This document shows positions 22,176 through 35,700 of a stretch of DNA of 64,000 nucleotides, piece by piece. The notes below the pieces were generated by a model. The model did no database searches and had not been told where the DNA came from. It saw nothing but the letters and a program-made list of their open reading frames with translations. Both the position numbers and the translations under genes were made by a program. The stretch's first letter is position 1, and every line of letters begins with the position of its first letter. Location of the stretch: assembly GCF_037975245.1 (NCBI RefSeq), contig NC_092583.1, positions 1,099,764 through 1,163,763 on the forward strand, in the 5' to 3' direction. This DNA comes from Apostichopus japonicus (Eukaryota; Echinodermata; Holothuroidea; Aspidochirotida; Stichopodidae).

Positions 22176-24097
22176 CAGTGGCGGAGATTTCTTGTCAGAA
22201 GTGGGGGGGGGGGGGGGTTGCAGGCCATTGATGAAATAAAAAGTCATAACTACTGGCTCACTATCTAAGTGGAGCGCCACCATAAGTTGGCGCGAAGTGC
22301 ACAAGAATTTTTTGGCAAATATTGCCTCCCAGATTGCAGTAAATGGCACTGCCCAGGCCTTGAAAAGCTGCATTTAACCAGGGGCGTATGCAGGATTTTC
22401 TAACCCGGGGGCGCGTATTACTATCTAAGCGGAGCGCCACCATTGGTTGCAGCGCAGCGTACAAGCAAATTTCTGGTTTTGGTACCCCCAGATCACCGGA
22501 AATGGCACTTCTCGGGCTTGAAACTGACCAACCATATGTACACTTTTGCCTGAGAACCAAGTTTTTTCCAAATACTTTTTTTTCTCATCTATAACCTTTT
22601 TGAAGATTGTCACCAGTCACACATCATGTTCGACTTCATCACATATCCTGTGGATCATTGCTTTTGTAGGTGATTCTTCATCGCGGCCCACAATATCCGT
22701 CAGCCCCACTGTTCAGAATTTGAAAATTCACAATTCTCGTGAATAAAATCACTTCAAAACATACCCATAATGTTGCACAAAATATCATCTATGGACAACC
22801 GATATAGATAAACCTCCTTCAAACCCTAACAGACGGGTCAAAATTGCACGAATATGAAGAAGTATGATGAAGAATGTTGGTTAGGGAATTTTCGAAAATT
22901 CAGACGGCTACTAAAAAAATTCGTTGAAGGAAATAAAAATATACCAGATATTTCCGAAACCGAACACTTCACACATGGACAGTTTTGAGCATGGGCGCAG
23001 ATCAGTCTTGGATAATGGTGGGGACGTGTGTCTGTTCTATGACACTATCTAAGCGGAGCGCGACCATGGGTTCGCGCGTAGCGTACGATTTTTTGGGCAA
23101 ATATTATACCTCCCAGATCGCCGGAAATAACACTTCCCAGACCTAATGATGCTCCTAAACCTCCTTAAGTTTTAGATCTCATGGCTTAGAAATTTAGTTT
23201 GGAGAAATTTATGGACGTCTGCAGAAAGAAAATCAGGGGACAAATAATCCAAGTAGACTTTTGTATATACGATGGGTCTGGGGTCCTCTCCCAGAAAACA
23301 AATATAGACTGCACAAATGCGATTTCCGTCCTATATTTAACAGCTGTGGATAAAATACAATAAAATGAGAACTGCTGCATGTCATTTGCACAATGCTGGA
23401 TCAAACTGCGCCAAAGTTCAATACAGGGGAACTTGAAATGCGGCTATTCGTCAAGACAAATTGGTGGTGACACGGTATATCATGTCCCCACTACTGAAAA
23501 GGTTGGCGGGGACGCGTCCCGCTGTCCTCACCAGGATCTGCGCCCATGCTTTGGAGGCTGTTTATCGTGGAACGCCATTTTCATGCTCACTGATATGATG
23601 TGATATCTGCTGTATGCTTTACAAATTCGAATAATTTTGTCACTGTTCCTCTTTCTCTTCCCGTTTTCTTGCCGTATTTTCTACTCCATCCTTTTCTCTC
23701 TTTCTTCTTTTTCTTTTCCTTCCTTCACCTCGTTGAAGTTGGCAAGTGTATACAGTTCCAAAGCTATTGTGGGGTGAAGTTAGCGCTATGAGCTATAGTT
23801 CCAATGCGCAAGGTGGGGGAAAGGGGCTAGAAATAATGTGTGGGTCAATTCTAACTCGGTTTTCGGTCGTTAATTGTTGATGTAGCCTACCAGGTAAAAG
23901 GTTGATATGACTTTAACAATTTCAAATTTAATAATTTGATTTATTATGCCATTTGGAGCACATAACATAGGCTATAACAGAACATTACTGGCAAAAACTA
24001 GGGGGAGTTGATTGTGTGGGCCAACCCCCCCTCTTCAAAAAGTGGGGGGGGGGGGTTAAACCCCCCCCCACCCCCCCCCCCTGTTTCTCCGCCACTG
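22176..24097. mobile_element. 1.9-kb TIR DNA transposon with 8-bp target duplication, hosting a nested element
   Basis: Ends CAGTGGCGGAGA (22176; complement ending at 24097) with a perfect 8-bp duplication GGGTATAG at 22168-22175 and 24098-24105. Subterminal G (22203-22217) and C (24061-24080) tracts. Internal copies of the GGAGCGCCACCAT...GCGCGTAGCGTA module occur near 22272, 22430 and 23050. A second left end, CAGGGGCGTATGCAGG at 22379, has no partner in the window. The 559-bp element at 22990-23548 is inserted within it. Confidence 0.8.
22990..23548. mobile_element. Nested TIR DNA transposon of the same family
   Basis: Ends CATGGGCGCAGATC (22990) and its complement ending at 23548. The flanking octamers GTTTTGAG and CTTTGGAG are similar but not identical, so the duplication has mutated. 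The CTATCTAAGCGGAGCGC module lies close to the left end. Lies wholly inside the 22176-24097 element. Confidence 0.7.
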
Positions 24098-24105
24098 GGG
24101 TATAG

Positions 24106-27100
24106 CATTATAGCCATACTCAACTAGGTACTTTGTTTTATAACGGTTGTGTACTTTTATTGGGGTACTTTTCGAGAGCAATGAGACGGTATTCCGTGTT
24201 ACTCAGGTAGCAATGGAGCTGGTGCTTATAATGGAATCGGTGCAAATGAAACATGAGATGCACATTGTCCAATGTAGTCTGCATAGCATAGATGTAATTA
24301 CTAACAAGTTAGAGAACGGTAACTTTAATTCATCAAATATAACTGTCTCTAGCATGCCACTTTGCCATTTTTACGGCATTTTCCTGACCCAACATTTTGT
24401 TGCATGCATATACTTTATACAATTCCAGCATTACTTCTTTACCCTTTAATAGCTATTACGACTTACTAGAGATGTAACAGTCCCCCCCCCCCCCCCCGTC
24501 TTTATACGCATCGAAGTGGTAGGATTGATCGATACTCGCGCAGTTACTCTGACTACACTGTACTGTGGTCCTTAACATTTTCTTTTCTCTCCTTAGACAC
24601 TTCTTCAACGACTGATCCATGACGGGTAACCAAAATACTGAGGCAAAGTTAATAGCAACAAATCCAGTTCGAGCCTTCTGCAAAGTATTATTCATTTTCT
24701 CTAAAGAGGCATATTACTGGGGTTTTTTGTTCCGGGTAAGTACCAGAATCGGAAATAAATTCCAACGTACGCAGTTTCTCTCGAATTGTAAATAAGTTTG
24801 GATGCAGTGGTATTCAGGTTCTTTTGTTGGGGTGGGGGGGTGGGGTGGGGTGGGGGTATTAGAATACTATTTAAGGATTTCCAGTTATGTTAAAATCATA
24901 TTTTCTTCTCATCGTGTAAACCGCGGCTGTTTGCTGTTTTCACACCATCATAGTTTCACTAGTTGAATTACTTATTTACTTGGAGTACGAATTAAACCTA
25001 TACACTTTTACTATCACTAATAACTGCTCTAATAGTACTGCAACCCTTTATTTATTTATTTTTTAAATATTATGTACAGCTGCACAGGATGGAATTTGAG
25101 AACTTTTCAAGAACTTATCACCGAGACTATATACTTAATCCTTAATTACGTCACTGCACTCATTTTCCTTTCTTCTTATGTTTTTTTACCACCTAAGCTT
25201 CCTGTTTAGAAATTGTTTGAAATTTATGCAGTAATATACTGAAATTGTATGTTAGTAACAAAATGAAACAGATTTTCAGTAACAACCATTGTTTACTTTC
25301 AACTGCAAAAAGGGACGCTAATTTATGGCACCCGCTAACCGTCGGCCTACAGCAGACGACACTAACACAAGATTGAGTGACTTATTAAGTAACTTCGATA
25401 AATACCCCTTCTTTTAATGACATAAGCATGCATGCCGTTTGGGAGATTGCCAACAACTTGACGCTGTTCATACCTTAGTGTTGTTATTTACTCGCCACGC
25501 TGCTAATATTTCTTTTATTTTTGGTTGGTTGGAATGAAAAAAAGGGAAGGGTGACATGTACTCCCCACAGCCACTGGCTCCGCGCCTGGAGCACCATAAG
25601 TAATAGGAGTGTTTCAGTTATCTGTGCGTGCACCATTTTCCCTTTCCTCCGTTCCCACAACTTGTTTCGTAATCAGCCTTTAAAAAATACGTCTTCTTTG
25701 AAATCTTCCAGTGGGGAGACATATTATTATAGTTTGCGCAAAGAAAATACACACCACAACAACCCATGATTTGAAATTCAATTTATATTCCGAAAGTCTG
25801 ATTTCCAAACAGTTTACTTATAGCCTTCATACCTACTAAATATGTATATAGTATATGTACATTTGTAGCTGGCACCAGGTGGCTGCCCAGATGACGTCTG
25901 ATCCCTCGGACTGGAACATTATCGCAACTTATTACAGAGTTGTGTTATGGCTATTTGAAATTAGCTGACATATACTCACAGGAGTTAATATATGTGGCAG
26001 TCATTTTACAATAAGAACATTTTGGAGCAAATTTGCATAGCTAATTCAAGTCAGATCTGTAAATTTTGATGTGAGTGTCGTTTGTTGTTAAATGCCAATT
26101 CCTACATATGTACACATACACATGAAATAAAGAAAGTTCAACGTGTACTCCAAAAGAAATTAATACTAAACAAAAGCAGAGAAATTAGATATATGCAGAA
26201 TATGTAAATCACATTGAAAGAATCACAAGAGAGGGAAAGGCCTCTTAGACCATAATCTATATTGGCAAATCGTGCCAGGGGTATGGGGGCCTATTTGGAA
26301 CGAGGTTTTCCGATACGGAGGTTGGTAACTGTGGAGGAAGTGAGTAGTTCTCACATCGTATGTTGTACAATTCTGACAAAGTAAAGTAGGCCTTTCAACT
26401 GGGAACCACATCTTTACCATCCTGGACTAGTAGTGCTTGCTTTCAATGTTTCCGTATAACCAAATATCTCATGATAAATGCTTTAGGTGGTATTTACATC
26501 AACTAAACGTTTCCCTTCAGTTATGTTCCTATACCAACCCACGCCTCCCCCTCCCCTACCCCCTCCCCATGTCTTAGGATTAGGCTCGTGACCTCCGGAA
26601 AATGTCATGTTATAGATCCAACAGTGAAACTATCAAGAACCTCAATCTGAAACATTATCTATATGTGGAAAGTAATGAAGCATATCTTGTCTCTTTCTTG
26701 AGGAAAATCACATACGTTTATTAACAGAGTCTGGTGGGTTCGCTGACATCCTCAATACTGTATGCAATTATAAAGGTGGGGTCGCTAACGGATGTACAGT
26801 GAAACTGTACCTCACGAGAAAGTACAAGGAAATAAAAACGTAATTAAGCGTATACTGAGTAATGAAAAACTTATGAAACAATTTGCTTGAATATGGAATT
26901 ACATTTAGTGCTTGGACAACAGCAAGAAACAACATCTGAGTATTATAGAACTAAAGTCATTAAAGTTATTTACTTCTAACGTCTACGTCATATTCATATT
27001 CAACCGAACGGAATTTGCGTTCCCATCATTCCAGTGGAACGTTCCATGCATACGGTTAAACAAGATGGAGATGTAAGCGCAATTTAACATATATCTCCGT

Positions 27101-27207
27101 TGGATAGAAAACGGAAAACGTATCTAAGAGTATGGAATTATATGGTTTGAGTTCAAGTTTTGTCCGACTTCTAATATGCTGTAAAGTATAACCATAATAA
27201 ACTCCGT
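24106..27207. other. Intergenic region between the two genes, including ADAMTS 3' UTR
   Basis: No convincing exon on either strand. G-rich tract at about 24828-24856 and C tract at 24482-24497. A TACTCCAAAAGAAATTA block near 26145 resembles the one near 5507, hinting at another dispersed repeat. A minus-strand AATAAA at 26717-26722 is a possible ADAMTS poly(A) signal, about 490 nt past the stop; this is weak. Confidence 0.4.
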
Positions 27208-28351
27208 CTAAAGAACAACGAAATTTGCGCGAAATCCACGAAACTGGCGTCGTCTATTTGATCGGAATTCGAGCTTTACTTCATGGTCGTAAGTAATTCT
27301 AAAATTCGGACGCTTTCCACAATATCGTTTCATGTCACCAGTGTTGAGATCCGTTATCTGTGAAAGAAAATAATAATAATAATTACATCATTAGTTTCTG
27401 TGAATTATGTATTTAATTAATACAGCATTTTCAGCATACACAAAAGAGTTTGTTGGTAAGATAAAGTTTTTATCCGTCTCTGGTATTTCCTATTGCCTAC
27501 TCACCAACAGCCAATCGCTGCATCCATCATTTGTATTTGGTTGAAGTTGAAATCTTTTGAAACTAATTTCAATATGCTTCCCTTCTTCGGCAAATATCCA
27601 GGTATTACATAACGACCTCCTGGGATATGGTCTGGGAAACCTAGGAGTTTGGAAAGTACCAGATGTTCGGCCGTTGGTAGTAATAAATGCTGCATCACAA
27701 GCTGTGTGAGAAAATGAAACAAAAAACAAGTATTATGTAGACATAATCTAAGATACACTTAGATTGATAAAGAATTCAAAACCATACAGGAGCAATTTGC
27801 AAAGGTGATAATATAAAAACATACATTGTCACCCTCTGATGTCTTTATATGTCTACTACAGCCTGATATAAAATGCAGTGACAAAGTTGGTACAATAAAT
27901 TAATTTTGAGGATGTCTACTATGAAGGAACACCCCACACCCACCCACCCACCCCCCACGCACACACTTAAACCCCTTAACTCTACTGCTTTACAGCCATG
28001 CAAGAATAGTGTGTGACGGTTTGTGTTGTCCATACCGTGAACTAAATGAGCCATCGAGTAATTCGCTGTCAATTGCTATAAGAACATTCATTTCATTCAG
28101 CACAAGGACCGATTGTAGAATATTATAAGATCTAATCATTATCTCGTAAAGCAACGGATGCACAGTGATGAAAAATAACAACAACAAGAAAGAACATTCC
28201 CAAACCTACCTCCTGGGCAGACATCTGAAAGACACTCCTGTGATATTGATGGTCTAGTAATGGCATCACAATTATCACTACCAATAACTGAAGATCCGAG
28301 CCTACAAGTCAGCTCCCTAAATTGTATTCCCTTTCCACAGTTTACAGAACA
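27208..28351 (-). CDS. ADAMTS last three exons: final TSP1 half and CUB domain
   Basis: 28210-28351 completes the last TSP1 repeat (CSVNCGKG, then CLSDVCPG) and ends in phase 1. 27505-27701 and 27208-27357 encode a CUB domain of about 115 residues (1682-1796) with the four expected cysteines (A-C-D, S-L-C, G-C-S-D, Y-C-G) and a typical closing G-F-R-A-N-F. The TAG stop at 27208-27210 lies directly after the domain, so the protein ends with CUB and has no PLAC or GON module. Confidence 0.88.
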
Positions 28352-29206
28352 CTGCAGTGTGAAATGAAGTGAAAATGTGAAGTCATTGATGAAATGCCCT
28401 TTAGCATTAAACTTGACACGGGGTAACTAGCGGGTCCGGGAGAATTTGGAAGAGGCGGGAGAATATGAGACGATATTTTCTCGTATTCCTACTAGACATA
28501 ATAACAAATGAAGGTTGCATAAGGTGGCTCTTTCTAAAAGATTCAACATAAAAATTGTCGAATAAATCATTAAATCAATGCATATACCTTTGTCTACGGG
28601 GATATTAGAAACAAAGGCGGGGTCTCCCATCCAAGCATATCGATTTCAATCATTAAGGTCTTTGCTACTGTGCAATTCCGTTCGTTCTCCACCAAAAATA
28701 CATGCATTCTTACAATGCTGATCTATTAAAATGTCTTAAACGATTGTCAATCGACTAATGAGACTATATTTCAATTCATAAGATTTCAATAACAAGACAT
28801 GATTGTAGGTTTAATGCGGGTTACTTACTGGCCCATAAGGTCCTGCATACCAGAATGGAAGACAATCACCGAGATTACAAATTCCCTCCGTGTCTGGCTT
28901 CGTGCTTAAACAATGGTTGTCACTGACAACTTCGAGATTGTTCTCGCAACGGACTGATCTAGTCTGCGTTCCTACTCCACAGGTCGTTGAACATTCTCCG
29001 AATCCAAGAGCGACCCACCGACAGCTTCCGACATCACAAATTCGTTGTGTCGGTGGCTTAGTTGACGGATCACACATACTATCAATAACCACAGTCGAAT
29101 CTAATCGGCAAGTTACTGTTCGTGTTTGTATTGCAGTATCGCAGATTGCATCACACTGGGATTGATATATTAAAGCAAGGAAAGCGACAAAGATTTAAAC
29201 AAAATG

Positions 29207-29243
<37 letters not shown>

Positions 29244-29289
29244 ATATATATATAGATATATATATATATATATAGACATATATATATAC

Positions 29290-29364
<75 letters not shown>

Positions 29365-29624
29365 GTTGGCGTCTATCTTGGCGCAGAGTGCTCTATGTCC
29401 ATTGGACAGAGCGTAATATATGTTGATACTAGATGAGACTAGTGGAACACTAGTAGTTGTTACTCGGAGTTTCACGCGTTATAGCGATCTTCAGACAGAG
29501 TTGTCTGAAGATCGCTATAACGCGTGAAACTCCAAGTAACAACTACTAGTGTTCCACTAGTCTCATCTAGTATCAATATATATATATATATATATATATA
29601 TATTGCTGATTGTATGTCCAAATG

Positions 29625-29655
<31 letters not shown>

Positions 29656-29709
29656 ATATATAGATATATATATAGATATATAGATATATATATACATATA
29701 TATATAATT

Positions 29710-29754
<45 letters not shown>

Positions 29755-32700
29755 CTGATTGTATGTCCAGAGGTTCATAACCGGTAAAGGAAGGTCGTAA
29801 TTCCACTGTGGCGTTTGTCACCTATATCGAACAAATCTAGTTCTGTTTTTGGTGACAAATATGCCTTACTCTAGAGATCAAACATGATGCTTAACAACAC
29901 GAAATCATTTGTGATTCCTAAAGTCGAAAAAGATACTTTGAACGGACTTTGTAAAATGAAATGACGGTAAACGATAAAGGCAAAATGAATATATATAATT
30001 GAAATTGTAGTGAGTTGGAGAATCCAGAATAGTGAAAAAACTTCCAGCCTCCATCGGGATTCGAACTCTGGCCTCCCTTCAGATGCGGACACCTAGCCAC
30101 TAGGCTATGGACGCTGATCGTACGTCCGGAAGTTCGAAACCGATAATGAAGGTCGTAATTCCACTGTAGGCATACATATCAACCTACAATTGACCAATTT
30201 TTTAACATTAGCATTGGTACTTACCATCCAACCACTTCAACGACTATTAAAGTCGACATAATTTTGATGAAGCAAAGCAGTAATACATGTGCCAAATTTC
30301 AATGATAGTGACATAACAAAAACGCTTACTTCACCGAAGGTATCGTCGATTGACCAGTCAGGACAGTTTGCTCCATTACAATTGGCTGTTGTTGCTGGTT
30401 TTGGATCATTACAGTTTGAGTCTTGTACCATACCATTGTTATTCCTACACTCAACTGTTCTCGTTTGTGTTCCCGTACCACACGTTACCGAGCATGCTCC
30501 ATATTCATCTGTGAACCAGTTACAACTTCCGACATCACAACTTCTATCTGTGTCCGGTTTAGTTGATGGATCACACATGCTATCGACCACAACAGAGCCA
30601 TCCATACGACAGGTTACGGTTTGAGTTTCCACTCCAGCACCACAGGTGGCGTCACACTAGAAGGAACAAATCGTCGAATAAAGGTAAATGACGCTGTGAT
30701 CACTTAGTCTAGATAACCTAGATAATGAAGAGTAGTAACATTCATACTTTATTGCAATGATGGTATAACCTCATAAAGAAAAACTTACTTCACCGAAGGT
30801 ATCATCGATCGACCAATCAGGACAGTTTGCTCCATTACAGTTGGCTGTTGTTGCTGGTTTTGGATCATTACAGTTTGAGTCTTGTACCATACCATTGTCA
30901 TTCCTACACTCAACTGTTCTCGTTTGTGTTCCCGTACCACACGTTACCGAGCATGCTCCATATTCATCTGTGAACCAGTTACAACTTCCGACATCACAAC
31001 TTCTATCTGTGTCCGGTTTAGTTGATGGATCACACATGCTATCGACCACAACAGAGCCATCCATACGACAGGTTACGGTTTGAGTTTCCACTCCAGCACC
31101 ACAGGTGGCGTCACACTAGAAGGAAGAAGTTTTGGAATAAAGGTAAACGACGCCGTGCCCACAAACTCTAAATAACCTATATAGATAATGAAGAGTAGTA
31201 ACAGTCATACTTTATTGCAATGATGATATAACCTCATAAAGAAAAACTTACTTCACCGAAGGTATCATCGATCGACCAATCAGGACAACTTTCCTCATTA
31301 CAGTTGGCTGTTGTTGCTGGTTTTGGATCATTACAGTTTGAGTCTTGTACCATACCATTGTTATTCCTACACTCAACTGTTCTCGTTTGTGTTCCCGTAC
31401 CACACGTTACCGAGCATGCTCCATATTCATCTGTGAACCAGCTACAACTTCCGACATCACAACTTCTATCTGTGTCCGGTTTAGTTGATGGATCACACAT
31501 GCTATCGACCACAACAGAGCCATCCATACGACAGGTTACGGTTTGAGTTTCCACTCCAGCACCACAGGTGGCGTCACACTAGAAGGAACAAATCGTCGAA
31601 TAAAGGTAAACGACGCTGTGCTCACTTAGTCTAGATAACCTAGATAATGAAGAGTAGTAACAGTCATACTTTATTGCAATGATGGTATAACCTCATAAAG
31701 AAAAACTTACTCCACCGAAGGTATCATCGATCGACCAATCAGGACAGTTTGCTCCATTACAGTTGGCTGTTGTTGCTGGTTTAGGATCATTACAGTTTGA
31801 GTCTTGTACCATACCATTGTTATTCCTACACTCAACTGTTCTCGTTTGTGTTCCCGTACCACACGTTACCGAGCATGCTCCATATTCATCTGTGAACCAG
31901 TTACAACTTCCGACATCACAACTTCTATCTGTGTCCGGTTTAGTTGATGGATCACACATGCTATCGACCACAACAGAGCCATCCATACGACAGGTTACGG
32001 TTTGAGTTTCCACTCCAGCACCACAGGTGGCGTCACACTAGAAGGAAGAAGTTTTGGAATAAAGGTAAACGACGCCGTGCCCACAAACTCTAAATAACCT
32101 ATATAGATAATGAAGAGTAGTAACAGTCATACTTTATTGCAATGATGATATAACCTCATAAAGAAAAACTTACTTCACCGAAGGTATCATCGATCGACCA
32201 ATCAGGACAACTTTCCTCATTACAGTTGGCTGTTGTTGCTGGTTTTGGATCATTACAGTTTGAGTCTTGTACCATACCATTGTTATTCCTACACTCAACT
32301 GTTCTCGTTTGTGTTCCCGTACCACACGTTACCGAGCATGCTCCATATTCATCTGTGTACCAGCTACAACTTCCGACATCACAACTTCTATCTGTGTCCG
32401 GTTTAGTTGATGGATCACACATGCTATCGACCACAACAGAGCCATCCATACGACAGGTTACGGTTTGAGTTTCCACTCCAGCACCACAGGTGGCGTCACA
32501 CTAGAAGGAAGAAGTTTTGGAATAAAGGTAAACGACGCCGTGCCCACAAACTCTAAATATCCTATATAGATAATGAAGAGTAGTAACAGTCATACTTTAT
32601 TGCAATGATGATATAACCTCATAAAGAAAAACTTACTTCCCCGAAGGTATCATCGATCGACCAATCAGGACAACTTCCCTCATTACAGTTGGCTATTGTT

Positions 32701-35700
32701 GCTGGTTTCGGATCATTACAGTTTGAGTCTTGTACCATACCATTGTCATTTCTGCACTCAACTGTTCTCGTTTGTGTTCCTGTACCACACGTTACCGAGC
32801 ATGCTCCATATTCATCTGTGAACCAGTAACAACTTCCGACATCACAACTTCTATCTGTGTCTGGTTTAGTTGATGGATCACACATGCTATCAACCAAAAC
32901 AGAACCACCCAGACGACAGGTTACGGTTCGAGTTTCCACTCCAGCACCGCATGTGGCGTCACACTAGATGGAAAAAATCATAAAATAGAGGTCGTGTTTA
33001 TAATAGGAAGGTGCAATCAGGAAGGTAATCACGATGAAAGCCATTTCTAACATAAATATATCAGAATGTTTGGCATTCTAAAATCCAATAACAGTTCTGG
33101 AATCTGCACGAGGTATGTATGTGAGTCAGTTACAACTTTAACGCCATGATGTATATCTGTTGCAGATTGAGCTGATGGATTATTTTGTTATCGTTTACAA
33201 CAGAATCATCTGTCTGACCTGTTATACTCTTCAAATCTCTACAGGACGAAAACTGTTATCGTTGCTGTATTGATAAAAAGGCGATATGGAAACATCTCTT
33301 TCCTGAAACTATCAGAATTTAATGAGGTCGTATTCACATTCCTGAACTTGAGGGTTGGGAATGAACAGACGATGTTGAATTAACGTATATCCTTATCGTT
33401 TCTTTGCATAATATCATTTGCACTTCGTAACTTAGTTTATTCGACATTATTACCATCTTAGACATTTTGTCTCTGTTTTGACATAGTTTCCTTGAACATT
33501 TGGTTATTCTCTATGCACAATTTTTATAAATAGGAAAGAAACATATTGCCATAACAACCGTTATCAGGTATATTTCGAACGACAACAGGAATTGTCGCAA
33601 ACTTTGAAACCTGGTACTTGCAAAGCCTTTGACACCTGTGCCGGCAATTGATCTCGAAAATAACCTTTAAAATCCAAACGGAAGTGTGCAAACCGTTAAG
33701 GTTCATTATTGACGTCAAACACCCAATCTGGAATACAATAAAAAATCTCAAAGAAAAATTAATGGAAAATCAATAAATTCGCTCACATCACCAAAAGTAT
33801 CGGTAAACCATAACGGACAAATGCCAACGTTGCAATTCGTGACAGTGTTAGGCTTGGAACCAACGTTTGTCTCACAAAGACCATCATCAACTTGAGAGAC
33901 AACGAAGTTATTTACTTCTGTGCAGGTGACCGTTCTCATTTGTGTGCCATCACATGTTGCAGTACAGTCTCCATAGTCTTCAACATCCCAGCTGTTGTAT
34001 GAACAAAAAATGTCGTAAAAAGTCAAAATGATTAAATATAAACTGGCCAATTGGAGATTGCAGACATAAGACTCTATGTGACCTACCGTTGGCGTCTGGT
34101 GCTTACAGTCGTTTGAGAAAAGTCATTTCAATTCAAGGTAGATAAAATTATGATTACTAACGTTTGGCAACTTAAGATGCCAAAGGCTTTTAAAGCATCG
34201 TTTACACTTTCTATCTAACACATACGAATTTCTGAAAGGTTAGAATGAAACATGAAAATGTAAAACAAAATGAAATTGATTCATTAGGCGCATGCATTTG
34301 AAACTCTTTTGTGACTGTAACATGTCGATAACCTTGATGTTCTGATTAAGGTTCAAATCATCCACCGAGGAAGATAATTGCCGCACACACAGTTAAACTG
34401 CAATTAATTTTTTTATGTCATGTAACTTTGGCTACTCAAGATGCCAAAGGATTTAATTTTAAGTATATTTTACAATTTTGATCTAAACGTACGACGTTCT
34501 GAAAGGTGAGAATGAAACAGAAAGTACGACGAAATGTTTCATGTATTATGCTTCAATGGACGCATGTATGTGAAACTGTTTTGTGACTATATCTGGCAGT
34601 AACATATATAGTGATAAAATTATATAATCTTGATGATTGAACTGATAAATAGCCTTGGTTTTGTCAGTTTTGTACCAATCATCCACAGAGGAAGATATAC
34701 TGCAATGAATTTTAACTTCATGGAACTTTGGCAGCTAAGCAAACATTCTGCAGTTATTACATCTAGTTCTGATTCAAAATATCCCTATTAAATCAGCGAC
34801 TACGTTCTAGGACTAAATGAATTCCTAAATACTACCATGCAAAATACTCACTATAGTAACAATGTTTATTTGTTGAGTTACCTACGAATACTAGTATACA
34901 TCATACCCGTCGTATAACATTAGAGTATAATTGAAATCAAGTTTCGATAAGGTTAGCCTGTTTACGAAAACTTCAACTTGAAAATATTCACACGTATGTC
35001 AAGCAAATGATGTAATGTAGATGCTGCAGGTATATTCGGAGGATCATGAGAAGTTGAAAATGGTACATACTATTTTCACTTTGCCCAAATTTAAGGAATA
35101 TGTTATAGTGGCTAACTAAATCCACCTGAAAAGTATTTCTTCTGATAACTGAACTTACATAACTTCTTCCATGGCCACTGATTTGCAGTCCAGTATGTAA
35201 TGCGACGTATTGTATTACAGACAGGTTAGATAAGCCTTGAGTTGACAAAGCATAAACACATATCTGAATTGTTAGAAATTTCTGCGTGTTAAGTTTAGAT
35301 ATACGTATATATCCTTACTAGTATTGTTGCCTTAGATGAAAGGAGGAATTCGCTGTGAGGTAGGTGAAATGGAATACGTTAACGCGACTTACAAGTATGT
35401 AGTTCCCGTCTTAGCAAGACAGTAAGAGTACGTTATCAGATTCTGCACAGGTACCGTTAGATAAACCTCAAACCGCAAGGATTCTGGACTTGGGCCTGTG
35501 CTGCGAAATGTTTCCACGACCCCATCAGCTGCATGAAGTATGATGAAGCTTCCCAAGGCTGCTCGAGCACTGGTGTCTATGCTAGAACCACTTCCACGAA
35601 AGTACTGCATTGACGAATCTAAACCAGTGATGGCTTGAAACAATAATGGAATAAAACACATGGCATAATATTGGAGGAAATATTAACTGCATAAAACACT

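Noticed and set aside
29122-29821. Tyr/Ile-rich open frames on both strands
   Set aside because: Translations of TA microsatellites.
30289-32468. Five plus-strand frames of 80-111 codons with nearly the same protein
   Set aside because: They are antisense shadows of the duplicated TSP1 exons; their similarity follows from exon duplication.
30330-32963. Regular direct repeats that superficially resemble a CRISPR array
   Set aside because: Repeat units are 459-463 bp, contain spliced exons and lie in an animal gene.
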